NCBI GenBank assembly: GCA_022425445.1
Contig: JAKMFM010000243.1
Coordinates: forward strand, 1-13,421
From: Planktomarina sp.
GTDB taxonomy: Bacteria; Pseudomonadota; Alphaproteobacteria; Rhodobacterales; Rhodobacteraceae
Direction of reading: 5' to 3'
Length of the DNA stretch: 13,421 nucleotides
Each line of letters begins with the position of its first letter. Position 1 is the first letter of the stretch. Made by a program: the position numbers and the translations under genes. This document shows positions 7,259 through 13,421 of this stretch, piece after piece. The notes under the pieces are model-generated. The model searched no databases. It was given only the letters and a program-made list of their open reading frames with translations, and was not told the DNA's origin.

Positions 7259-8701
7259 TTAATTTGCAATAGACTCCGCCGCCAATTGCGCCAAAGGCTC
7301 AATGCCAAATAGGCTAAAGGCTGCACCCACGGTGATTAGAGCGGTAGATACCACCAAAATCAAAGTCAGCCGACGCGGCGTCTGCGTATCGAGCGGCTCA
7401 CTGTCCGCGCCGAAATACATGAAGTAAACGATGCGTATATAATAGTAGGCCCCAATCACGGAGGCCACCACCCCAGCTATCGCGAGCCAAGTCAAACCCG
7501 CCTCATAAGCAGCACGCAGAACGTAGAATTTGCCGAAAAATCCAACCATCGGCGGGACACCTGCCATAGAGAACATAATGAAAACCACGCAAAGGGCGCG
7601 CAAGGGCTGATATTTTGACAGCATGCTAAGGGACGCAATGTCGCTCACGGGCCGGCCGTCTTTCTCCATGGAGAGGATTAGGGCAAACATGCCGATGTTC
7701 ATAGAGATATAAATTGCCATATAGATCAGCATGGCTTGGACGCCGAACACGGTGCCCGCGGTCAGACCCATCAAAGCAAACCCCATATGGGCAATCGAGG
7801 AGTAGGCCATCAGGCGCTTGATGTCTTTTTGTCCAATCGCCGCCACTGCGCCAAGAAACATTGAAAAGACGGATAAAACGGCTACAATCTGCTGCCAGTC
7901 GGCAGTCACACCGCCGAATGCGTCATGCACAACCCGCGCAAATAGACCCATCGCCGCCATCTTTGGCGCCGTAGCAAAAAAAGCGGTGACAGGTGTTGGC
8001 GCACCTTCATAGACATCTGGCGCCCACATGTGAAACGGTGCTGCAGAGACCTTAAAGCCCATGCCAGCGATCACGAAGACCAAGCCCAACAACAAACCGA
8101 TGGATATATCCCCATCGCTGGTTGCGGCCATAATACCGGAAAATTCCACCGTGCCGGCAAAGCCATAGACCAAAGAGGTGCCATACAGCAGGAGCCCAGA
8201 CGACAAGGCTCCCAGCACAAAATATTTCAATCCCGCTTCGGTCGATCTGGCACTGTCGCGGCGGAAAGCTGCGATCACATAAAGCGCCAAAGATTGCAGC
8301 TCTAACCCCATATAGAGGGCCAAAAGGCTTCCAGCGGAGACCATCACCATCATACCGACAACCGACAGGGCCACCAAAAGCGGGTATTCGAACTTCAGCA
8401 TATCGTGTTTGGCCGCGTAATTCTGGCCCATGACCAAAATCAAAGCTGCTGACAGTAAGATCACGATTTTGCAAAAGCGCGCGAAGCTGTCATCCATGAA
8501 CATCCCGTCAAAGGCGGCTGTGCCAGTTGGCGTACCCATCGCCAAGACCAACGCCAGAAGCAAAAATACACCGCTGGTCAACCAAATCGACAGCACCGCA
8601 TGCCGATCCTTGCCGGTGTAAACGAAAACAACCAAAGCCAGCATCGCATAGAGCGACAGAAGAACCTCAGGGAGAACAGTCGTGAAATCAGAAGCGATCA
8701 T
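7259..8701 (-). CDS. nuoN: NADH-quinone oxidoreductase subunit N
   Basis: NuoN is one of three antiporter-like, proton-pumping subunits in the membrane arm of respiratory complex I. The 480-residue product is strongly hydrophobic along its length, as expected for about 14 transmembrane helices. Residues matching the known proton path are visible: E134 in MGLELQSLALYV, K217 in GFKVSAAPFHMWAPDVYEG and K247 in TAPKMAA. The HMWAPDVYEGAPTPVTAF stretch (224-241) is a clear NuoN hallmark that separates it from NuoL and NuoM. ATG 8701 is preceded by AAAGGGGA about 10 bases upstream; it starts 16 bases after the nuoM stop. Its TAA is followed one base later by the proposed birA start. It is the last complex I gene here, after which the operon continues into cofactor genes. 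Confidence 0.97.
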   Translation of the reverse strand: MIASDFTTVLPEVLLSLYAMLALVVFVYTGKDRHAVLSIWLTSGVFLLLALVLAMGTPTGTAAFDGMFMDDSFARFCKIVILLSAALILVMGQNYAAKHDMLKFEYPLLVALSVVGMMVMVSAGSLLALYMGLELQSLALYVIAAFRRDSARSTEAGLKYFVLGALSSGLLLYGTSLVYGFAGTVEFSGIMAATSDGDISIGLLLGLVFVIAGMGFKVSAAPFHMWAPDVYEGAPTPVTAFFATAPKMAAMGLFARVVHDAFGGVTADWQQIVAVLSVFSMFLGAVAAIGQKDIKRLMAYSSIAHMGFALMGLTAGTVFGVQAMLIYMAIYISMNIGMFALILSMEKDGRPVSDIASLSMLSKYQPLRALCVVFIMFSMAGVPPMVGFFGKFYVLRAAYEAGLTWLAIAGVVASVIGAYYYIRIVYFMYFGADSEPLDTQTPRRLTLILVVSTALITVGAAFSLFGIEPLAQLAAESIAN

Positions 8702-8717
8702 GATTCAAAATTCCCCT

Positions 8718-10268
8718 TTAATGGGACGCAGTGGATGCGGCCGAACTCACAATACCGTGAGCGGCCACATTGCTGTGGTAGGTTTCAACCAAAGCCGCAA
8801 CCGACGGCCCAATTATGTCAAGAATAAGCGCCGGATAAACACCCAAGATCAGTGTCATTGCCACAAGAGGGGCAAAGATCATCTTCTCACGCGGCGCCAT
8901 ATCGGTAATAGATTTCAAGCTCTCTTTGATCAAATCGCCCAATACCACGCGGCGGTACAGCCACAAAGCATATCCAGCCGATAAGATCACCCCAGAGGTC
9001 GCAAAGAGCGCCACCCAGGTGTTCACTTGAAAAATCCCCATCAGGGTAAGGAATTCACCCACGAAGCCAGATGTGCCGGGCAGGCCAACATTGGCCATAG
9101 TAAAGAACATAAAGATCAATGCATAGCTGGGCATTCGATTGACCAAGCCACCATAGGCGTCAATGTCGCGGGTGTGCATCCGATCATAAATCACCCCCAC
9201 ACATAAGAACAAGGCGCCAGAGATAAAACCATGACTCAGCATCTGGAATATCGCGCCATCAATCCCTTGCTGATTGGCGGCAAATATTCCCATAGTGACA
9301 TAACCCATATGCGCTACTGATGAATAGGCAATCAGCTTTTTCATATCTTGCTGCGCCAAGGCGACCAGTGACGTGTAGACGATCGCAATCGCCGACATCC
9401 AAAACACCAAGGGTGCTAGAAGATCGGAGGCGACAGGGAACATCGGCAAAGAGAACCGCAAAAACCCGTAGCCACCCATTTTCAGCAAAATAGCCGCAAG
9501 CACCACAGAGCCAGCCGTCGGCGCTTGTACATGGGCGTCCGGCAACCAAGTGTGCACTGGCCACATCGGCATTTTCACCGCAAAAGAGGCAAAGAAAGCC
9601 AGCCACATGAGTGTTTGCGCCCCGCCAATAATATGAAATCCTGCAATACTCAGAGTTTCAGATCCAAAATAATGGCTCAAAAGCACGACCATATCCGTCG
9701 TACCTGCATCAGCGAACATGGCCACCATGGCAACCAGCATCAGAACCGAGCCTAAGAAGGTGTAGAGAAAGAACTTGAACGACGCATAAATCCGCTCTTT
9801 TCCGCCCCAAATGCCAATGATCAGGAACATTGGGATCAAACACGCTTCGAAAAACATGTAAAACAATACTAGATCCAAAGCGCAGAACACGCCAATCATC
9901 AGGCTTTCAAGCACCAAAAAGGCGATCATGTATTCTTTTAAACGATGCGTGACATTCCAAGAGGCTGCAACAACCAAGGGCATCGTGAAGGTGGTCAACA
10001 AAACAAACAACAGGCTTATCCCATCGACGCCCATCTTATACTGCATGCCCAACAGCCAGCTGCGCTCTTCGACAAATTGAAAGCCCGTATCATTTGGCTG
10101 AAAACCCGACAGCAGCATGAGGGAGGCCAGAAATGTAAACCCAGTCGCTGCCAGCGCCAAATATTTCACATTGTTTTGAGAGGCCTCACCATCCCCGCGG
10201 GCCAAAAGCGCCAAAATGATCGCCGCGACCAGAGGAATGAATGTAGTTAGGCTAAGAAGGTTGCTCAT
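8718..10268 (-). CDS. nuoM: NADH-quinone oxidoreductase subunit M
   Basis: NuoM is the middle antiporter-like proton-pumping subunit of the complex I membrane arm. The 516-residue product is hydrophobic throughout. Proton-path residues known from E. coli have counterparts: E141 in FFEACLIPMFLIIGIWGG, K232 in AVKMPMWPVHTWLPDAH, K263 in LLKMGGYGFL and E405 in SGFVGEFL. The MWPVHTWLPDAHVQAP segment is typical for NuoM, where NuoL has LHTWLPDAMEGPTP. ATG 10268 shares its first base with the nuoL TAA (TAATG), and GGGAGG stands about 6 bases before it, so translation is probably both coupled and well initiated. The last 30 or so residues (SNVAAHGIVSSAASTASH at the end) are a weakly conserved tail. 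No frame damage is seen. Confidence 0.97.
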   Translation of the reverse strand: MSNLLSLTTFIPLVAAIILALLARGDGEASQNNVKYLALAATGFTFLASLMLLSGFQPNDTGFQFVEERSWLLGMQYKMGVDGISLLFVLLTTFTMPLVVAASWNVTHRLKEYMIAFLVLESLMIGVFCALDLVLFYMFFEACLIPMFLIIGIWGGKERIYASFKFFLYTFLGSVLMLVAMVAMFADAGTTDMVVLLSHYFGSETLSIAGFHIIGGAQTLMWLAFFASFAVKMPMWPVHTWLPDAHVQAPTAGSVVLAAILLKMGGYGFLRFSLPMFPVASDLLAPLVFWMSAIAIVYTSLVALAQQDMKKLIAYSSVAHMGYVTMGIFAANQQGIDGAIFQMLSHGFISGALFLCVGVIYDRMHTRDIDAYGGLVNRMPSYALIFMFFTMANVGLPGTSGFVGEFLTLMGIFQVNTWVALFATSGVILSAGYALWLYRRVVLGDLIKESLKSITDMAPREKMIFAPLVAMTLILGVYPALILDIIGPSVAALVETYHSNVAAHGIVSSAASTASH

Positions 10269-12379
10269 TACTTACCTCCCGCGATGGTCATCCAAGTGAC
10301 CAAGGCTGCAATACCGATGACCATGCCGAAAGCATAGGTGAAAATATAACCCGACTGCATGCGCCCGGCCCATTTGGTAAAGAAGGGGATAATCCCCATG
10401 GCCAAACCGTTGATGCCGCCATCAATGATTTGGCCATCTCCAATTTTCCAGAAGCTCCGCCCCAACCATTGCGCAGGGCGCAAGAAGATCACATCGTAGA
10501 TTTCATCAAAATACCATTTGTTGAGCAAGAAGCGGTAGAGCACAGGATTGCTCTCAGCCACCCGGCGTGGCAGGTCCAGTTTTGTCATGTAAAACGCCCA
10601 AGCCCCCGCAAACCCCAAGACCATAGCGATAAATGGCGATAATTTGACCAACCAATGAACGTGATGGGCATCGTCAAGCACCGTGTTACTTGGCGCCATA
10701 TAGATGGCACCGCGACCCAGTTTGTCCTCACCGCTGTCATGCGCGACCGCATCGGCGTCAGAGCGGCTGTCCGCGCTTGTGGCCGCATGTGCAGGCGCAA
10801 TCAAGCTAAACCCATCCAGCCCATAGCCCGCGGCGTGATCTGCATCTTCCTGGGTGATCCCAAAGAACACCTCCACCTTGTGATGGTCGCCAAAAAACGG
10901 CTTGTAAAACACCATGCCAGAGAAAATCGCGCCAACCGCCAGTACCGCAAGGGGCACCAACATGACCTTTGGGCTTTCATGGGCGTGCTCATGGGTGTGT
11001 TTGTCACCACGCTCCGCGCCAAAGAAGGTCAAGAACATTAAGCGCCAGCTGTAAAAACTGGTGAACATCGCAGCTATCACCAACATCCAGAAGGCATAGC
11101 CCCCCATTGTTCCAGCATAGGCACTCTCAATCACCGCGTCTTTCGACAGGAAGCCGGCAAAACCATAGTGCGTGAGGGGGATACCCACACCGGTGATCGC
11201 GAGCGTGCCGATCATCATAGCCCAGAATGTATACGGCAGTTTCTTACGCAAACCGCCATAATTGCGCATATCCTGCTCGTGATGCATGCCGTGAATAACC
11301 GAACCCGCACCTAAAAACAGCATCGCCTTGAAAAAGGCATGGGTTAAAAGGTGGAACATAGCCACGGAATAAACCCCAAGCCCGGCGGCGACAAACATAT
11401 AACCCAGCTGCGAGCAGGTTGAATAAGCGATCACCCGTTTGATGTCATTTTGGACGAGACCGACAGTGGCCGCAAAGAAGGCCGTGGACGCCCCCAAAAA
11501 GACAATAAAGCTCATCGTATCGGGTGCAAACTCCATGATGGGAGACATGCGGCAGACCAAAAAGACCCCCGCTGTGACCATCGTCGCCGCATGGATCAAG
11601 GCAGACACAGGGGTCGGACCCTCCATCGCGTCCGGCAACCAGGTGTGCAAGATCAACTGCGCAGATTTGCCCATCGCACCGACGAACAGCAAAAAGGCAA
11701 TCAGGTTCGCCGCGTTCCAATCGCGCCACAAAAATTGCAGCTCCATCGTGGCCAGCTGCGGACCGATCAGGAAGATGTCCTCAAACTTGATACTATCAGC
11801 CACAAGATAAAGGCCAAAGATGCCAAGCAAAAATCCAAAATCGCCCACACGGTTTACGACAAATGCTTTGATCGCAGCCGCGCCAGCGCTTTGTTTGCGA
11901 ATATAAAACCCAATCAGCAAATAAGAGGCCACGCCCACACCTTCCCAGCCAAAGAACAGCTGCAATAGGTTGTCAGAGGTCACCAACATCAACATGGCAA
12001 ATGTGAAGAACGACAAATAGGCAAAGAACCTTGGCCGATAGCTCTCGCCGTCCCGGAAGTGATCATCATGCGCCATATAGCCCATGGAATAGAGATGCAC
12101 CAAAGCCGAGACGGTGGTGATCACAATCAACATAATCGCCGTCAGACGGTCCATGCGAATGGCCCAATCGGTCGACAAAGTTCCGCTCTCAATCCAGCGC
12201 AGAATATGAATGCTTTCAGTCTGGCCGTCAAAGCTGAGGAACACCACCCAAGACAAAATCGTCGACAGAAACAAAAGACCAGTGGTTAAAACCTGCGACG
12301 CTTTATCGCCGATAACTCCGTGACCGAAGCCTGCAATCAAAGCCCCCACCAATGGAGCGAAAAGGAGTATAGTTTCCAT
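10268..12379 (-). CDS. nuoL: NADH-quinone oxidoreductase subunit L
   Basis: NuoL is the distal antiporter-like subunit of complex I; its C-terminal lateral helix runs along the membrane arm and clamps NuoM and NuoN. The product has 703 residues. Visible markers: E146 in FFGWEGVGVASYLLIGF, K238 in GAMGKSAQ, H245 in LHTWLPDAMEGPTPVSALIHAATMV, the LVQNDIKRVIAYSTCSQLGYM stretch near 308-328, and K413-D414 in AGFLSKDAV, matching the conserved terminal lysine/aspartate of the channel. Two variable loops stand out: a histidine-rich one (HTHEHAHE, 461-468) and an Ala/Asp/Ser-rich hydrophilic one (about 527-553). The final part (KWYFDEIYD near 621-629 and a last helix) is the usual NuoL end. ATG 12379 lies 6 bases after the nuoK stop, and the stop overlaps the nuoM start. 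Confidence 0.97.
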   Translation of the reverse strand: METILLFAPLVGALIAGFGHGVIGDKASQVLTTGLLFLSTILSWVVFLSFDGQTESIHILRWIESGTLSTDWAIRMDRLTAIMLIVITTVSALVHLYSMGYMAHDDHFRDGESYRPRFFAYLSFFTFAMLMLVTSDNLLQLFFGWEGVGVASYLLIGFYIRKQSAGAAAIKAFVVNRVGDFGFLLGIFGLYLVADSIKFEDIFLIGPQLATMELQFLWRDWNAANLIAFLLFVGAMGKSAQLILHTWLPDAMEGPTPVSALIHAATMVTAGVFLVCRMSPIMEFAPDTMSFIVFLGASTAFFAATVGLVQNDIKRVIAYSTCSQLGYMFVAAGLGVYSVAMFHLLTHAFFKAMLFLGAGSVIHGMHHEQDMRNYGGLRKKLPYTFWAMMIGTLAITGVGIPLTHYGFAGFLSKDAVIESAYAGTMGGYAFWMLVIAAMFTSFYSWRLMFLTFFGAERGDKHTHEHAHESPKVMLVPLAVLAVGAIFSGMVFYKPFFGDHHKVEVFFGITQEDADHAAGYGLDGFSLIAPAHAATSADSRSDADAVAHDSGEDKLGRGAIYMAPSNTVLDDAHHVHWLVKLSPFIAMVLGFAGAWAFYMTKLDLPRRVAESNPVLYRFLLNKWYFDEIYDVIFLRPAQWLGRSFWKIGDGQIIDGGINGLAMGIIPFFTKWAGRMQSGYIFTYAFGMVIGIAALVTWMTIAGGK

Positions 12380-12385
12380 AACGCC

Positions 12386-12691
12386 TTACCCTTTCATTAC
12401 GTTGACGTCTTCAACGTCAATCGAGCCTTTGTTACGGAAGAAACATACTAAAATCGCCAAACCAATGGCCGCTTCGGCGGCTGCCACAGTCAATACAAAC
12501 AGCGTAAAAATTTGCCCAACATAGTCGCCAAGGAAGGCCGAAAAAGCAACGAAATTGATATTCACACTCAGCAGCATCAATTCGATGCTCATCAGCAAGA
12601 TGATGATATTTTTGCGATTTAGAAACAGCCCAAAGATACCAATCACAAACAGGGCCGCCGCAACGGCCAAATAATGTTCAAGTCCGATCAT
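12386..12691 (-). CDS. nuoK: NADH-quinone oxidoreductase subunit K
   Basis: NuoK is a small three-helix membrane subunit next to NuoJ, homologous to MrpC and to mitochondrial ND4L; it contributes part of the fourth proton path of complex I. The 101-residue length is normal. The two buried glutamates known to be important in E. coli (E36, E72) are present as E37 (LLMSIELMLLSVN) and E73 (LTVAAAEAAIGLAI). The start ATG overlaps the nuoJ TGA by four bases (ATGA, 12688-12691), a classic coupled junction, and the gene stops 6 bases before nuoL. Confidence 0.97.
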   Translation of the reverse strand: MIGLEHYLAVAAALFVIGIFGLFLNRKNIIILLMSIELMLLSVNINFVAFSAFLGDYVGQIFTLFVLTVAAAEAAIGLAILVCFFRNKGSIDVEDVNVMKG

Positions 12692-13293
12692 AGTCCCTGC
12701 CCCGGTTTCACGTCTTTCAATTCCATAGCTTTGGCGGGATCACGCATCATCTGAGCGACCACATCCTGGCGCTTAACATCGACCCGATGGCGCAGTGTCA
12801 GAACAATCGCTCCAATCATCGCCACCAATAGAACCAAGCCGGCCAATTGGAAAATCAAAATATAGTCATCATATAGGATGACGCCCAGCTCGCCCGTGTT
12901 GGTTCCAGCGCCAAATTCAGCGGCTAAGCGCCCCTCATATCCGGTGGAGTAGTCCCAAACGCCAAACGCAAACATCAACTGGATTAGGACAATCACGCCA
13001 ATCACCAACCCGAGCGGCAGATATCTTGCCATCTCGGCTTTCAATTCAGCAAAGTCCACATCAAGCATCATCACCACAAACAGGAACAATACCGCAACGG
13101 CCCCGACGTAGACGATGATCAGCAGCATCGCCACAAACTCCGCTCCCAGTAGGACAAAGAGCCCCGCCGCCGAGAGAAAAGCCAAAATAAGCCACAAAAC
13201 CGAATGAACCGGGTTGCGCGCCACGACTGTTAAAATGCCCCCGATCAAAGTGGACATTGAGAATGCGTAGAACGCGAGTTCCGCGATACCCAT
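12688..13293 (-). CDS. nuoJ: NADH-quinone oxidoreductase subunit J
   Basis: NuoJ (ND6-like) is a five-helix membrane subunit whose third helix carries a pi-bulge thought to transmit conformational change from the quinone site. The 201-residue product has the conserved YVGAVAVLFLFVVMM at 62-76, corresponding to that helix, preceded by ARNPVHSVLWLI at about 25-36, and a longer hydrophilic C-terminal tail of about 35 residues. ATG 13293 is chosen: GGAAGG lies about 7 bases upstream and the protein then begins MGIAELAFYAF, directly with the first helix. An upstream in-frame ATG at 13377 would add 28 charged residues read across the nuoI end and is rejected. The gene starts 22 bases after the nuoI stop and its stop overlaps nuoK. 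Confidence 0.96.
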   Translation of the reverse strand: MGIAELAFYAFSMSTLIGGILTVVARNPVHSVLWLILAFLSAAGLFVLLGAEFVAMLLIIVYVGAVAVLFLFVVMMLDVDFAELKAEMARYLPLGLVIGVIVLIQLMFAFGVWDYSTGYEGRLAAEFGAGTNTGELGVILYDDYILIFQLAGLVLLVAMIGAIVLTLRHRVDVKRQDVVAQMMRDPAKAMELKDVKPGQGL

Positions 13294-13315
13294 TGTAATT
13301 CCTTCCCTTGGCCGC

Positions 13316-13421
13316 TTAGCGATATGGCGCGTCGAGTTCGAGATTGCGGGCAATCTCAGCTTCCCAACGGTCGCCATTTTCTAGCAGTTTGGATTTGTCG
13401 TAAAATAACTCTTCACGCGTC
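13316..13421 (-). CDS. nuoI: NADH-quinone oxidoreductase subunit I, C-terminal end (partial)
   Basis: Only the last 34 codons and the stop (TAA at 13316-13318) are inside the window; the gene continues past the right edge. The peptide starts TREELFYDKSKLLENGDRWE and ends IARNLELDAPYR, which is the characteristic C-terminus of alphaproteobacterial NuoI. NuoI carries two [4Fe-4S] clusters (N6a, N6b) passing electrons toward the quinone site, but the cysteine motifs lie outside the window. Position directly before nuoJ supports the call. Confidence 0.92.
   Translation of the reverse strand, partial: TREELFYDKSKLLENGDRWEAEIARNLELDAPYR

Noticed and set aside
7258..7326. Upstream extension of birA to ATG 7326
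   Set aside because: It would overlap the nuoN coding end by 68 bases and add residues unlike biotin ligase N-termini.
13294..13377. Upstream extension of nuoJ to ATG 13377
   Set aside because: The extra 28 residues are read over the nuoI C-terminus; ATG 13293 has a good ribosome binding site and starts at the first membrane helix.
1..13421. CRISPR array, insertion sequence, tRNA, toxin-antitoxin or defence system
   Set aside because: I saw no repeat-spacer pattern, transposase motifs with flanking repeats, tRNA-like fold with a GTTCGA-type loop, or accessory gene pair. Apart from the left edge the window is dense housekeeping sequence.

Overview
The window looks like chromosomal core sequence from an alphaproteobacterium, most likely a marine-type Rhodobacteraceae (Roseobacter group) of moderate G+C. 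The case rests on three things: the 14-subunit-type complex I genes in the order nuoI-J-K-L-M-N, followed without a gap by biotin ligase, type III pantothenate kinase and an RNase J-like nuclease (an arrangement I recall as characteristic of this group); the style of the RF3 N-terminus; and codon use. Species is not determinable from what is visible.

Layout. Positions 1-583 hold no gene I can support. There are only short, mutually overlapping reading frames, some protein-like stretches on the minus strand broken by stops and frame changes, and a short transporter-like peptide just before prfC. This may be a decayed gene region. On the plus strand follow prfC (release factor 3, 584-2182), a 167-base gap containing a possible 41-codon small ORF, and an RhlE-type DEAD-box RNA helicase (2350-3999) with a long basic/acidic disordered tail. 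The small ORF shares an ATGA stop/start overlap with the helicase.

The 80 bases between the helicase and the next gene are a convergent junction holding a strong hairpin capped by a GCAA tetraloop (4038-4063), a likely shared terminator.

From 4080 to the right edge everything is on the minus strand and is packed like one operon. In transcription order: end of nuoI (partial), nuoJ, nuoK, nuoL, nuoM, nuoN (hydrophobic, proton-pumping arm of NADH:quinone oxidoreductase), birA, coaX, and an RNase J-family metallo-beta-lactamase nuclease. Junctions are overlaps of 1-4 bases or gaps of 1-22 bases, so translational coupling is likely throughout.

Functionally the window joins respiration (complex I membrane arm), cofactor metabolism (biotin attachment, the first step of CoA synthesis), RNA turnover (RNase J, RhlE-type helicase) and translation termination (RF3). 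I found no CRISPR array, insertion sequence, tRNA or rRNA, toxin-antitoxin pair or defence system. I do not see an undescribed biological system. The most unusual items are the small ORF before the helicase, the decayed-looking left edge, and the linkage of RNA decay and cofactor genes to complex I.
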